64,000 nt of DNA from Streptomyces fulvoviolaceus (GCF_000718165.1 NZ_JOEY01000032.1:62001-126000), one strand, 5' to 3'; positions 41,817 through 53,481 are shown, counted from the stretch's first letter. A program made the numbers and translations. The notes: generated by a model from the sequence alone, not told the origin.

Positions 41817-42839
41817 ATGAAGGCAGCGGTCGTACGAGCCTTCGGCGAGCCCCTGGTCATCGAGGAGCGCCCCGACCCCGAGCCCGGCCCCGGCCAGGTC
41901 CGCGTCCGGGTCGAGGCCTCCGGCCTGTGCCACACCGACATCCACGCCGCGCACGGCGACTGGCCCGTCAAGCCGAACCCGCCGTTCGTGCCCGGCCACG
42001 AGGGCGTCGGCCTCGTCGAGAAGCTCGGCGACGGCGTCACCCACCTGAGCATCGGCCAGCGCGTCGCCGTGCCGTGGCTGGGCAAGGCCTGCGGGCGGTG
42101 CGAGCACTGCCTGTCCGGCTGGGAGACGCTGTGCGAGGAGCAGATCAACACCGGGTACGGCTGCGACGGCGGATACGCCGAGAAGATGCTGGCCTGGGCC
42201 GACTTCGCGCAACCCGTGCCGCGGGGCGTCACCGCCGTCGACGCCGCGCCGCTGACCTGCGCCGGCGTCACCACGTACAAGGCGCTCAAGGTCGCGGGCG
42301 TCCGGCCGACCCAGCTCGTGGCGATCTCCGGCGTCGGCGGGCTCGGCCACCTGGCCGTGCAGTACGCCAAGATCGCCGGAGCACAGGTCGCGGCCATCGA
42401 CGTCACCGACGAGAAGCTCGAACTCGCCGCGGAACTCGGCGCCGACCTCGTCATCGACGCCCGCAAGGAGAACGTCGGCGAGGTGCTCAAGCGGTACGGC
42501 GGCGCCCACACGGCGATCGCCCTCGCCGTGAACGAGAGCGCGTTCGCCGCCGTCAACTCCGGCCTGCGGCGCGGCGGCAAACTGGTCATGGTCGCGCTGC
42601 CCGCGCACGGCACGGTGCAGGTACCGATCTTCGACACGGTCCTGAACGGCACCTCGGTGATCGGCTCGATCGTGGGCACCCGGCAGGACCTCGCCGAGGT
42701 CTTCCGGCTGCACGCGGCCGGCCGCACCAGGGTCGTCAGCGAGACCCGCCCGCTGGCCACGGTCAACGAGTCCATCGAGGACGTCCTGCGCGGCCAGGTC
42801 AAGGCCCGCATCGTCTTCGACCTGGGAACGGGAAGGTGA
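41817..42839 (+). CDS. Zinc-dependent alcohol dehydrogenase (AdhP type)
   Basis: 340 residues with GAGGAG 8 nt upstream. The catalytic zinc ligands are Cys38 (GLCHTDIHAAHGDW) and the His/Glu of PGHEGVGLVEK. The structural zinc cluster is CGRCEHCLSGWETLC (about 91 to 106). The NAD-binding motif is VAISGVGGLGHLAVQYAK. This matches medium-chain ADHs that reduce acetaldehyde or oxidise ethanol with NAD(H). Placed between two universal stress proteins in one operon, it may dispose of reducing equivalents under oxygen limitation. The downstream gene starts 5 bp after the stop. Confidence 0.95.
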   Translation: MKAAVVRAFGEPLVIEERPDPEPGPGQVRVRVEASGLCHTDIHAAHGDWPVKPNPPFVPGHEGVGLVEKLGDGVTHLSIGQRVAVPWLGKACGRCEHCLSGWETLCEEQINTGYGCDGGYAEKMLAWADFAQPVPRGVTAVDAAPLTCAGVTTYKALKVAGVRPTQLVAISGVGGLGHLAVQYAKIAGAQVAAIDVTDEKLELAAELGADLVIDARKENVGEVLKRYGGAHTAIALAVNESAFAAVNSGLRRGGKLVMVALPAHGTVQVPIFDTVLNGTSVIGSIVGTRQDLAEVFRLHAAGRTRVVSETRPLATVNESIEDVLRGQVKARIVFDLGTGR

Positions 42840-42844
42840 GGAAG

Positions 42845-43726
42845 ATGACGACCGCTCAACTGCCCCTGGTCGTGGGCGTCGACGGCTCCGAGCCGAGTCT
42901 GCGCGCGGTGGACTGGGCGGCCGACGAGGCCGTCCTGCGCGGGGCGCCGCTGCGGCTGGTGTACGCCTGTCTGTGGGAGCGCTACGAGGGAGCCGCACTC
43001 GCCCGGGACATCGGCAAGCCGTCCACACAGGTGCTGCCTCAGGAGATAGCCACCGGCGCCGCCCGGCGCGCCCGCGCCCGGCAGCCCGGCCTGGAGGTCT
43101 CGTCCGAGGTGGTGTTCGAGGAGCCCGAGTACGTCCTCGTGCGCGAGGGGCGGAAGGCCGCCGCGGTGGTCGTGGGTACCCGCGGCCGCGGCGGTCTCGC
43201 CGAAGCGCTCCTCGGCTCCGTCAGTCTGACCGTCGCCGCCCATGCCCACTGCCCGGTGATCGTGCTGCGCGGCAGCCACGACAACCAGGTGACGCCCTCG
43301 GTCCACGGCCGGGTGGTCCTGGGCGTCGGAGACGATGTCAAGGACTCGGCGGCCGTCCGCTTCGCCTTCGACGAGGCGCGACGGCGCGGGGTGCCGTTGG
43401 AGGCCGTACGGGCCTGGCGGTGCCCCGCGCACGAGAGCACCGACCACCCTCTGCTGGCCGGCGAACCCGCCCGGCTGCACGAGAAGCACGCCGAGGAGGC
43501 TCTCGCCGAGGCCCTGCGGGACGCCCCGTCGGACGTCGAGCTGCACAGCAGGGTCGTCGAGGGGAACGCCCGCCAGGTGCTGGTGGACCTCTCGCACCGC
43601 GCCGACCTCCTGGTCGTCGGGGCCAGGCACCGCAACGGGCACTTCGGGCTCCAGCTCGGCCGCGTCGCCCACGCGATGCTGCACCACTCCGCCTGCCCCG
43701 TCGCCGTCGTACCGCAGCAGGCGTGA
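42845..43726 (+). CDS. Tandem universal stress protein (USP 2)
   Basis: 293 residues; the ATG at 42845 follows GGTGAGGAAG that overlaps the ADH stop, so translation is probably coupled. Domain 1: LVVGVDGSEPSLRAVDWAAD to AVVVGTRGRGGLAEALLGSV and HCPVIVLRG. Domain 2: RVVLGVGDDVKDSAAVRFAF to LLVVGARHRNGHFGLQLGRV and CPVAVVPQQ. Both retain the nucleotide-binding glycine pattern in outline. Third gene of the USP-ADH-USP operon; it converges with the PPK2 gene (14 bp apart). Confidence 0.93.
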   Translation: MTTAQLPLVVGVDGSEPSLRAVDWAADEAVLRGAPLRLVYACLWERYEGAALARDIGKPSTQVLPQEIATGAARRARARQPGLEVSSEVVFEEPEYVLVREGRKAAAVVVGTRGRGGLAEALLGSVSLTVAAHAHCPVIVLRGSHDNQVTPSVHGRVVLGVGDDVKDSAAVRFAFDEARRRGVPLEAVRAWRCPAHESTDHPLLAGEPARLHEKHAEEALAEALRDAPSDVELHSRVVEGNARQVLVDLSHRADLLVVGARHRNGHFGLQLGRVAHAMLHHSACPVAVVPQQA

Positions 43727-43740
43727 AAACGGTGACCGGC

Positions 43741-44544
43741 TTACAGGCTCGCCGCGTGATCGGGGACGTAGGTCTGCAGATCGCGCGGCGGGCGCTGGTA
43801 GCCGGTCGACGGCGGCCGCTCCGGCAGCTCCAGCACCGGCGGCGGCACCTCGTGGTACGGCACGGACTCCAGCAGGTGGGCGATCATGTTCAGCCGGGCC
43901 CGGCGCTTGTCGTCGCTCTCCACGACGAACCAGGGCGCCTCGGAGACGTCGGTGTGCACCAGCATCTCGTCCTTCGCCCGGGAGTACGCCTCCCAGCGGG
44001 TGATCGACTCCAGGTCCATCGGGGACAGCTTCCAGCGCCGCACGGGATCGTCCAGCCGGCGCCGGAAGCGGTCCTGCTGCTCCGTGTCGCTCACCGAGAA
44101 CCAGTACTTGCGCAGCAGGATCCCGTCCTCCACCAGCATCCGCTCGAAGATCGGGCACTGCCGCAGGAAGAGCTGGTACTCCTCCTTCGTACAGAAGCCC
44201 ATCACGTGCTCGACGCCGGCCCGGTTGTACCAGGAGCGGTCGAACAGCACGATCTCCCCGGCGGCCGGGAGATGCTCGACGTACCGCTGGAAGTACCACT
44301 GGGTGAGCTCGCGCTCGGTCGGCTTCGGCAGCGCCGCGGTGCGGGCCACGCGAGGGTTGAGGTGTTCCGCGACCCGCTTGATCGTGCCGCCCTTGCCCGC
44401 CGCGTCCCGCCCCTCGAAGACGACGACGAGGCGGGCGCCCTGCGCACGCACCCACTCCTGCAGCTTCACCAACTCCGTCTGCAGACGAAGCAGTTCCTTC
44501 TCGTACGCCTTGCGCGGCAGCTGCGCCGCCTTCTTGCCGGCCAT
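43741..44544 (-). CDS. ppk2: Polyphosphate kinase 2
   Basis: 267 residues of a PPK2 family P-loop kinase that transfers phosphate between polyphosphate and nucleoside mono- or diphosphates. Walker A is FEGRDAAGKGGTIKRV and Walker B/lid is IVLFDRSWYNRAGVEHVMGF, followed by the lid ERMLVEDGILLRKYWFSVSD and RRWKLSPMDLESITRWEAYS. It probably regenerates GTP or ATP from polyphosphate when respiration stops. It is divergent from phosphoketolase with only 36 bp between start codons, so at least one promoter must lie inside the neighbouring coding region. Confidence 0.94.
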   Translation of the reverse strand: MAGKKAAQLPRKAYEKELLRLQTELVKLQEWVRAQGARLVVVFEGRDAAGKGGTIKRVAEHLNPRVARTAALPKPTERELTQWYFQRYVEHLPAAGEIVLFDRSWYNRAGVEHVMGFCTKEEYQLFLRQCPIFERMLVEDGILLRKYWFSVSDTEQQDRFRRRLDDPVRRWKLSPMDLESITRWEAYSRAKDEMLVHTDVSEAPWFVVESDDKRRARLNMIAHLLESVPYHEVPPPVLELPERPPSTGYQRPPRDLQTYVPDHAASL

Positions 44545-44580
44545 GCCGCCTCTTCCCCTCGATGACCAGTGGAGTCACTC

Positions 44581-46965
44581 ATGCCGAAGGACGAACGTCA
44601 GGACAGCACCGTACTGACCGACGACGAGCTGCGCACCCTGGACGCCCACTGGCGGGCCGCGAACTATCTGACCGCCGGGCAGATCTACCTGATGTCGAAC
44701 CCGCTGCTGCGCGAGCCCCTGAAGCCGGAGCACATCAAGCCGCGGCTGCTCGGCCACTGGGGCACCTCGCCCGGCCTGAACCTCGTGTACACCCACCTCA
44801 ACCGTGCCATCGGGGCGCGCGGCCTGGACGCGCTGTGCGTGTGGGGGCCCGGACACGGCGGCCCGTCCGTGCTGGCCAACTCGTGGCTGGAGGGAACGTA
44901 CGGCGAGACGTATCCGGACGTCGGCCGGGACGCGGCCGGCATGGGGCGGCTGTTCCGGCAGTTCTCCTTCCCCGGCGGTGTCCCGAGCCATGTGGCGCCG
45001 GAGACGCCGGGGTCGATCCACGAGGGCGGCGAACTGGGTTACTCCCTCTCGCACGCGTACGGCGCCGCCTTCGACAACCCGGACCTGCTGGTCGCCTGCG
45101 TGATCGGGGACGGTGAGGCGGAGACCGGGCCGCTGGCCGCCTCCTGGCACTCCAACAAGTTCCTCGACCCGGTACACGACGGCGCCGTCCTGCCCATCCT
45201 CCACCTCAACGGCTACAAGATCGCCAACCCGTCCGTGCTGTCCCGCCTGCCCGAGTCCGAACTCGACGCGCTGCTGCGCGGCTACGGCCACGACCCGATC
45301 CACGTCACCGGCGACGACCCGGCCGCCGTCCACCGTGCGATGGCCCGGGCCTTCGACGACGCTCTGACCCGCATCGACCTGCTGCAACGCTCGGCCCGCG
45401 AGGACGGCGTGGCCGAGCGCGTGCACTGGCCCGTCATCGTCCTGCGCACGCCCAAGGGCTGGACCGGACCGGCGGAGGTCGACGGCGTGCCCGTCGAGGG
45501 CACCTGGCGCGCCCACCAGGTCCCGCTCGCCGGGGTGCGCGAAAACCCGGAGCACCTGCGGCAGTTGGAGGCCTGGCTGCGGTCGTACCGGCCGGAGGAG
45601 CTGTTCGACGCCGACGGCCGGCCCGTCGCGGACGTCCTCGCCTGCGTCCCCGAGGGCGCGCGGCGCCTGGGCGCCACCCCGCACGCCAACGGCGGTCTCC
45701 TCGTACGGGATCTGCCCGTCCCGGACCTCGACCGCTTCGCCGTACCCGTCGACAAGCCGGGCACCACCCTGCACGAGCCCACCCGGATCCTCGGAGACCT
45801 CCTCGAACAGGTCATGCACGACACCTCGGCCCGTCGCGACTTCCGTGTCGTCGGCCCCGACGAGACCGCCTCCAACCGTCTCCAGGCCGTCTTCAACGCC
45901 AGCGGCAAGGCCTGGCAGGCCCAGCTGCTCCCGGGCGACGAACACCTCGAACGGCACGGCCGGGTGCTGGAGATCCTCTCCGAACACACCTGCCAGGGCT
46001 GGCTGGAGGGCTATCTTCTGACCGGCCGCCACGGGCTGTTCTCCTGCTACGAGGCGTTCGTGCACATCGTCGACTCGATGGTCAACCAGCACATCAAGTG
46101 GCTGAAGACATCGAGGGAGTTGGCCTGGCGCGCCCCGATCGCCTCCCTCAACTACCTGCTCACCTCGCACGTGTGGCGCCAGGACCACAACGGCTTCTCC
46201 CACCAGGACCCCGGTTTCGTCGACCACGTCCTCAACAAGAGCCCCGAGGTCGTCCGCGTCTACCTGCCGCCGGACGCCAACACGCTGTTGTCGGTGGCGG
46301 ATCACGCGCTGCGCAGCCGCGACTACGTCAATGTGATCGTGGCCGGCAAGCAGCCCTGCTTCGACTGGCTGTCCATGGACCAGGCCCGCGCCCACTGCGC
46401 CCGCGGCGCCGGCATCTGGGACTGGGCGGGCACCGAGGACGGCTCCCGCGAACCCGACGTGGTGCTCGCCTGCGCCGGGGACGTACCCACCCAGGAGGTC
46501 CTGGCCGCAGCCCAGCTGCTGCGCCTCCACCTGCCTGATCTGGCGGTGCGGGTGGTGAACGTCGTCGACATGACGCGGCTCCTGCCGCGGGAGGAACACC
46601 CGCACGGCATGGGCGACTTCGAGTACGACGGCCTGTTCACGACCGACAAGCCGGTGATCTTCGCCTACCACGGCTACCCGTGGCTGATCCACCGGCTCGC
46701 CTACCGCCGCACCGGCCACAAGAACCTGCACGTGCGCGGCTACAAGGAGTCGGGCACCACGACCACGCCGTTCGACATGGTCGTCCGCAACGACCTCGAC
46801 CGCTACCGCCTGGTCATGGACGTCATCGACCGCGTCCCGGGCCTCGCGGTGCGCGCCGCCGCCGTACGGCAGGAGATGGCCGACGCCCGGACCCGCCACC
46901 ACGCCTGGATCCGTGAGCACGGCACCGATCTGCCGGAGATCGCGGAGTGGGCCTGGAACGCGTGA
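44581..46965 (+). CDS. xfp: Phosphoketolase (Xfp)
   Basis: 794 residues from the ATG at 44581 (TGGAG 7 nt upstream; a GTG at 44569 would add four). The thiamine-diphosphate enzyme cleaves xylulose-5-P or fructose-6-P with phosphate to acetyl phosphate. Hallmarks are [38 protein letters not shown], the ThDP motif near residue 175 ([19 protein letters not shown]), [36 protein letters not shown] and [15 protein letters not shown]. Acetyl phosphate can yield ATP by acetate kinase, so the gene fits the energy-saving theme of the island. Confidence 0.96.
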   Translation: MPKDERQDSTVLTDDELRTLDAHWRAANYLTAGQIYLMSNPLLREPLKPEHIKPRLLGHWGTSPGLNLVYTHLNRAIGARGLDALCVWGPGHGGPSVLANSWLEGTYGETYPDVGRDAAGMGRLFRQFSFPGGVPSHVAPETPGSIHEGGELGYSLSHAYGAAFDNPDLLVACVIGDGEAETGPLAASWHSNKFLDPVHDGAVLPILHLNGYKIANPSVLSRLPESELDALLRGYGHDPIHVTGDDPAAVHRAMARAFDDALTRIDLLQRSAREDGVAERVHWPVIVLRTPKGWTGPAEVDGVPVEGTWRAHQVPLAGVRENPEHLRQLEAWLRSYRPEELFDADGRPVADVLACVPEGARRLGATPHANGGLLVRDLPVPDLDRFAVPVDKPGTTLHEPTRILGDLLEQVMHDTSARRDFRVVGPDETASNRLQAVFNASGKAWQAQLLPGDEHLERHGRVLEILSEHTCQGWLEGYLLTGRHGLFSCYEAFVHIVDSMVNQHIKWLKTSRELAWRAPIASLNYLLTSHVWRQDHNGFSHQDPGFVDHVLNKSPEVVRVYLPPDANTLLSVADHALRSRDYVNVIVAGKQPCFDWLSMDQARAHCARGAGIWDWAGTEDGSREPDVVLACAGDVPTQEVLAAAQLLRLHLPDLAVRVVNVVDMTRLLPREEHPHGMGDFEYDGLFTTDKPVIFAYHGYPWLIHRLAYRRTGHKNLHVRGYKESGTTTTPFDMVVRNDLDRYRLVMDVIDRVPGLAVRAAAVRQEMADARTRHHAWIREHGTDLPEIAEWAWNA

Positions 46966-47009
46966 GCGCTCCGCTGAGGGTGCCGCGATGGGGCGTCGGT
47001 CGTCTGCGG

Positions 47010-47081
47010 CGCCGGCGTGGCTGGTCGCGCCCACGCGGCGGAGTCGCTGATCGATGCAGCCCCGCGCCCCTTCGGGGGCGC
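47010..47081 (-). repeat. Interspersed intergenic repeat, copy 4 (inverted)
   Basis: Read on the minus strand it carries GGGGCGCGGGGCTGC, a CTCCGCCGCGTGGGCGCGAC block and CAGCC, the same order as copies 1 and 3. It lies downstream of phosphoketolase. Confidence 0.7.
47064..47081 (+). terminator. UUCG-loop hairpin after phosphoketolase
   Basis: GCGCCCC, loop TTCG and GGGGCGC form a stable 7-bp stem followed by TTCCTG, about 100 bp beyond the stop codon and at the end of repeat copy 4. Confidence 0.55.
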
Positions 47082-47099
47082 TTCCTGACCCGGCATTGA

Positions 47100-47113
47100 G
47101 GGCGGACCGGCCC
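47100..47113. promoter_or_regulatory. Candidate DevR/OsdR-type box upstream of the small-ORF/CBS operon
   Basis: GGGCGGACCGGCCC, 100 bp before the small ORF start, matches the island motif with one break in symmetry. Confidence 0.45.
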
Positions 47114-47199
47114 ACCCGGACCGCCCGGACAGCCCCTGTGGCCGCCGTCCGTTCCGCTGGACGCTCGAAGTGACGAGAAGACTCGAAGGAGTTTCCACG

Positions 47200-47379
47200 A
47201 TGACGGACGACGCGCTCAGCCCTGACCGGCGGGCCGGCGAGCCGACCTTCGGCCGTGACGGCCGCCGACCGGGCGGCCTCGGAGCCGAGTCACTGTGCTC
47301 GACGCGCGTGTGCGCCTGCTGCCCCGCAGGCCGCGGGACTCGTATCTGCGACGACTCCGCTGAGGAGGGACAACCATGA
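47200..47379 (+). CDS. Small cysteine-rich ORF, 59 aa, coupled to the CBS gene
   Basis: The ATG at 47200 has a strong GAAGGAG 8 nt upstream, and the stop overlaps the start of the CBS gene as ATGA. The protein starts MTDDALSPDRRAGEP and holds five cysteines in a short segment (CSTRVCACCPAGRGTRIC), which could bind a metal or Fe-S cluster or be redox-active. I recognise no family. It may alternatively be a translated leader or the remains of a longer gene. Codon bias is compatible with coding but the ORF is short. Confidence 0.5.
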   Translation: MTDDALSPDRRAGEPTFGRDGRRPGGLGAESLCSTRVCACCPAGRGTRICDDSAEEGQP

Positions 47380-48107
47380 AGCACAACAAGGTCGGTTCCG
47401 TGATGACCACGGAGGTCGTCCGTGCCGAGTACGGCACCCCGTTCAAGGAAGTGGCCCGGCTGCTGGGCGGGCACCGCATCAGCGGACTGCCGGTGGTCGA
47501 CGAGGACGACCAGGTCATCGGGGTCGTCTCCGAGACGGACCTCATGATCCGGCAGGCCGAGACGCCCGATCCGTTGGAGCCGAAGAGGCGCTTCCGGTTC
47601 GCCGTGGTGAGCCGCGACGCCCGCAAGCGGGCCGTCAAGGCCAAGGCCCGTACGGCAGGCCAGTTGATGTCCGAGCCGCCGGTCACGGTGCATGCCGACG
47701 ACACCATCGTCGAGGCCGCCCGCACCATGGCGCGCCACCACATCGAACGGCTGCCCGTCCTCGACGAGGAGCACCGGCTCGTCGGCATCGTCACCCGCCG
47801 CGACCTGCTCCAGGTCTTCCTGCGGCCCGACGCGGAGATCCGGGGCGAGGTCATCGACGAGGTGCTGATACGGGCGCTGTGGCTGCCGCCGCGCAGCATC
47901 GACGTCTCCGTGGTGGAGGGCGTGGTCACGCTCTCCGGGCACATGGAACGCAAGAGCGAGACGGAGATCGCCGTCTCCATGACCCGTCAGATCGACGGTG
48001 TCGTCGCCGTGGTCGGCAAGCTCACCTACCGGCTGGACGACTCGCACCTCCAGCCCGACGAGCAGCCGCTGCACGGTGTCACCGACGACTGGCTGCGCAA
48101 GCTGTGA
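47376..48107 (+). CDS. Double-CBS plus BON domain protein (second copy)
   Basis: 243 residues; the ATG at 47376 has GAGGAGGGA upstream and overlaps the small ORF stop. CBS 1 covers about 1 to 60 (VGSVMTTEVVRAEYGTPFKE, DQVIGVVSETDLMIRQAE), CBS 2 about 95 to 150 (AGQLMSEPPVTVHADDTIVE, HRLVGIVTRRDLLQVFL), and BON about 165 to 220 (IDVSVVEGVVTLSGHMERKS). A basic segment (RDARKRAVKAKAR) joins the two CBS domains. It is a paralogue of the CBS-BON protein at 36 kb. Probably binds adenine nucleotides. The flavodoxin gene follows by 22 bp. Confidence 0.92.
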   Translation: MKHNKVGSVMTTEVVRAEYGTPFKEVARLLGGHRISGLPVVDEDDQVIGVVSETDLMIRQAETPDPLEPKRRFRFAVVSRDARKRAVKAKARTAGQLMSEPPVTVHADDTIVEAARTMARHHIERLPVLDEEHRLVGIVTRRDLLQVFLRPDAEIRGEVIDEVLIRALWLPPRSIDVSVVEGVVTLSGHMERKSETEIAVSMTRQIDGVVAVVGKLTYRLDDSHLQPDEQPLHGVTDDWLRKL

Positions 48108-48129
48108 AATGGAGAGGAGGCGGACCGCC

Positions 48130-48633
48130 ATGACCGTCAACGTGCTGGTCGCCTACGGGACGACGAACGGATCGACCGCGCGGATCGCCGAGGCCGTCGC
48201 CGCGGTGCTGCGCAAGGAGGGTTTCACCAGCGAGGCGCTGCCGGCCGCCGCCGTCACCCGCGTCACGCCGTACGACGCCGTCGTGGTCGGCGGCGCACTG
48301 TACGCCGGACGCTGGCACAAGGACGCCCGCCGGTTCCTCCGCCGGCACGGCAAGGACCTCGCCGGCCGCCCGCTGTGGCTGTTCAGCAGCGGCCCGCTGG
48401 ACGCCTCTGCCGCCGAGCGGGACATCCCGCCGGTACCCGGTCTGAAACGCGCCATGACCCGCCTGGACGCCCGCGGACACGTCACCTTCGGCGGCTGCCT
48501 GGAGGAGGGCGCCAAGGGCCTTGTCGCCCGGATGATCCTGCGCGACGACAAGGGCGGCGACTTCCGGGACTTCGGCCTGATCGAGGAGTGGGCGGCCCGG
48601 ATCGCCAAGGAACTGGCGGCGAAGAAGACCTGA
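48130..48633 (+). CDS. Flavodoxin-domain protein (HemG/MioC-like)
   Basis: 167 residues. The FMN-phosphate loop reads VLVAYGTTNGSTARIAEAVA at the N-terminus; YDAVVVGGALYAGRWHKDAR and PLWLFSSGPLDASAAERDIP complete the flavodoxin fold. The layout resembles flavodoxin-like protoporphyrinogen oxidases (HemG) and the Flavodoxin_5 family found in DosR-type regulons. Likely an electron carrier or oxidase partner. The ATG has GGAGG about 10 nt upstream and the gene is probably co-transcribed with the CBS gene. Confidence 0.88.
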   Translation: MTVNVLVAYGTTNGSTARIAEAVAAVLRKEGFTSEALPAAAVTRVTPYDAVVVGGALYAGRWHKDARRFLRRHGKDLAGRPLWLFSSGPLDASAAERDIPPVPGLKRAMTRLDARGHVTFGGCLEEGAKGLVARMILRDDKGGDFRDFGLIEEWAARIAKELAAKKT

Positions 48634-48879
48634 AACGCAACGAGAACGCCCACCGCCGACGGCGGAGAACAAGGAGATGTCCTGACCACCACGGTCCCGG
48701 CGCCTGAGACGAGGCCAGGCCCCGGGACCATCCAGATGCGGCCCCCCTGAGCGGGAGTGGGCCGCAACCGTCTGCGAGCCCGGGCTGGGGAAGACCGGGC
48801 GCGCAGGGGTCTTTGGGTGGCGGGTGCTCAGGTAGATGTGGGGTGGTCGGGCCGCGTCGTGGCAGCGGGCGGACCGGGG

Positions 48880-49704
48880 CTACGACGGCACGACGGCGAC
48901 CGGGCACCTGGTGTGTCGCAGCAGGGCGAGAGCCGTGCCGCCGGAGCGGCGGCCGACGACCACCAGCCCGGAGTTGCCGGCGGCGTGGGCGAGGGCCTTG
49001 GCCGCGGGGAGCAGCACGACATCCTCCAGGACGTCGACGTCCGGGTACTTGCCGCGCCACGGCCGCAGTGCGTCGGACAGGTGCTGCACCTCGTCGTCCT
49101 CCCAGACGGCGCGGTCCTCCTCCGGAACGGCGAATGGCCACCGGGCCGCCCGCGCGGGAAGCGTCCAGACGTGCACCGCGTGCAGTCGCGCGCCGCGCAG
49201 CCGGGCCGCCTCGAAGGCGAGGTCCACGGCGTCTCCCGCCGGGTCGCGGGCATCGATCCCCAGGGTCACGCCGTCGGCACGGCCCGCCGGTTCCTCGTCG
49301 GCGAACGTGCCGGGCACCAGTACCACCGGCCGGGCGCACCGTGTCGCCAGGGCCGAGGCGGTCGAGCCGAGCGCGATCCCGGCGTGGCCGCCCTCACCGC
49401 GCAGACCGAGGACCACGAGATCCGCCTCCTCGGCCATCGTGTCCAGAGCCGCTGCCGGAGTTCCGGTGAGGTGCGTGCTCAGGGCTGTCAACTCCGGATG
49501 CCGTTCGGTCAGCTCGGCGACCACCCGGTCCGCCACGGTCTCCGGTCGGTACGGCCACTGCTCGACGGGGTTGGGGCCGCCCGGTGGCGCCACATGGACC
49601 ACCCGCAGGGGCAGTCCGCGCAGCAGCGCCTCGCGCGCGGCCCAGTCGGCCGCTGCCCGGCTGCGTGCCGACCGGTCTACGCCGACAATGATCACTCGTT
49701 CCAT
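48880..49704 (-). CDS. Tandem universal stress protein (USP 3)
   Basis: 274 residues from an ATG at 49704. Domain 1: VIIVGVDRSARSRAAADWAA to LVVLGLRGEGGHAGIALGST and CARPVVLVPG. Domain 2: GVTLGIDARDPAGDAVDLAF to LVVVGRRSGGTALALLRHTR and CPVAVVPS. The second nucleotide loop is shortened relative to USP 1. Convergent with flavodoxin (246 bp apart; nothing else is seen there) and divergent from USP 4, with one candidate box between. Confidence 0.92.
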   Translation of the reverse strand: MERVIIVGVDRSARSRAAADWAAREALLRGLPLRVVHVAPPGGPNPVEQWPYRPETVADRVVAELTERHPELTALSTHLTGTPAAALDTMAEEADLVVLGLRGEGGHAGIALGSTASALATRCARPVVLVPGTFADEEPAGRADGVTLGIDARDPAGDAVDLAFEAARLRGARLHAVHVWTLPARAARWPFAVPEEDRAVWEDDEVQHLSDALRPWRGKYPDVDVLEDVVLLPAAKALAHAAGNSGLVVVGRRSGGTALALLRHTRCPVAVVPS

Positions 49705-49763
49705 GGTGTGCCGCCTTCCGGGCCGGGGACCTCCACCCTGGCCGTGTGGCCCCGCCCCGCGCA

Positions 49764-49778
49764 GGGGCCGAACGGACC
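49764..49778. promoter_or_regulatory. Candidate DevR/OsdR-type box between USP 3 and USP 4
   Basis: GGGGCCGAACGGACC, 60 bp from the USP 3 start and 90 bp from the USP 4 start, is among the best matches to the island motif and could serve both directions. Confidence 0.55.
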
Positions 49779-49868
49779 AGGATCGGAGCCCTGGCGGCCC
49801 ATACCCGCCGGTAGTCCGAAGGGCGAAGCTGGCACCGAGGAGCAGACCGACCGCAGGAGGTGTGCGCC

Positions 49869-50771
49869 ATGCTTCCACCCGTCATCGCCGGAGTCGACGG
49901 ATCCGCCGAGAGTCTCGCCGCCGCCGAGTGGGCCGCCCGAGAGGCGGCGCGCCGGGACCGGCCGCTGCGTCTGGTGCACGCCTGGAACTGGCACCCCCGT
50001 CAGGCGGACGACGAACCCGCCACCGCCTCCCAGCGGCACCTGGCCCGGCGCGTGCTGCACCAGGCACAGGACCGCATCCGCCGCACCTGCCCCGGCGTCC
50101 GTCTCGACGACGAGCAGGTCGAGGGCCCCGCGACCGCCGCCCTGCTGAGCGCGGCCGAGCAGGCCGACCTGCTCGTGCTGGGCTCACGCGGCCTCAGCGG
50201 CTTCACCGGGTTCCTCGTCGGCTCCGTCGCCCTGGGCGTGGTGGCACGGGCCGCCCGGCCGGTCGTCCTGGTCCGGGCGGGAGAGGAGGCCGCGGACGAG
50301 CACCTCCCGGCCGCCGACGGTACGGCCTCCACCCGCACCGGCTACCGGGACGTCGTCCTGGGCCTCGATCTCGGAGACCCCTGCGACGAGGTGATCGAGT
50401 TCGCCTTCGAGGCGGCCCGGCTGCGCGGCGCCCGCCTCAGGGTCGTCCACGCCTGGCAGCAGCCGTCCCCGGTCGGGCTCGGCCCCGGGGACATCGGCCT
50501 GGTGGACGGACCGCGGCGGGCCGAGGAGTGGCACGGCTTCCTGACCGCAGTCCTGCAGGTGTGGCGCGACAAGTACGCCGACGTAGAGGTCCTCGAGACC
50601 GTGACCGAGGGCCGCGCCCAGTCCGCCCTGGTGCGCGCCGCCACCGGGGCGAGCCTGCTCGTCGTGGGCCGCCGTACGACCGCACGCCCGGCCGGCCCGC
50701 GCACCGGACCCGTCGCCCACGCCGCCATCCGTCACGTCGGCTGCCCCGTGGCCGTCATCCCCCACGCATGA
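49869..50771 (+). CDS. Tandem universal stress protein (USP 4)
   Basis: 300 residues from the ATG at 49869 (GGAGG 8 nt upstream). Domain 1: VIAGVDGSAESLAAAEWAAR to LLVLGSRGLSGFTGFLVGSV and ARPVVLVRAGEEAADEHLPA, very close to USP 1 even in its linker. Domain 2: DVVLGLDLGDPCDEVIEFAF to LLVVGRRTTARPAGPRTGPV and CPVAVIPHA. Followed by pyruvate phosphate dikinase after 13 bp, so the two are probably co-transcribed. Confidence 0.93.
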   Translation: MLPPVIAGVDGSAESLAAAEWAAREAARRDRPLRLVHAWNWHPRQADDEPATASQRHLARRVLHQAQDRIRRTCPGVRLDDEQVEGPATAALLSAAEQADLLVLGSRGLSGFTGFLVGSVALGVVARAARPVVLVRAGEEAADEHLPAADGTASTRTGYRDVVLGLDLGDPCDEVIEFAFEAARLRGARLRVVHAWQQPSPVGLGPGDIGLVDGPRRAEEWHGFLTAVLQVWRDKYADVEVLETVTEGRAQSALVRAATGASLLVVGRRTTARPAGPRTGPVAHAAIRHVGCPVAVIPHA

Positions 50772-50784
50772 GAGGCCGAGCCCG

Positions 50785-53472
<2,688 letters not shown>

Positions 53473-53481
53473 CCGTCCCGG

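Noticed and set aside
40871..44578. Minus-strand open frame of about 1235 codons across the USP, ADH and PPK2 genes
   Set aside because: Shadow of USP-ADH-USP on the opposite strand; only the ppk2 stretch on that strand is real, and in another frame.
44575..47115. Minus-strand open frame of about 846 codons opposite phosphoketolase
   Set aside because: Mirror of the phosphoketolase gene, which has all family motifs; no domain in the antisense product.
47976..48129. In-frame upstream extension of the flavodoxin gene
   Set aside because: It overlaps the CBS gene; the ATG at 48130 with GGAGG upstream and the FMN loop directly after it is the natural start.
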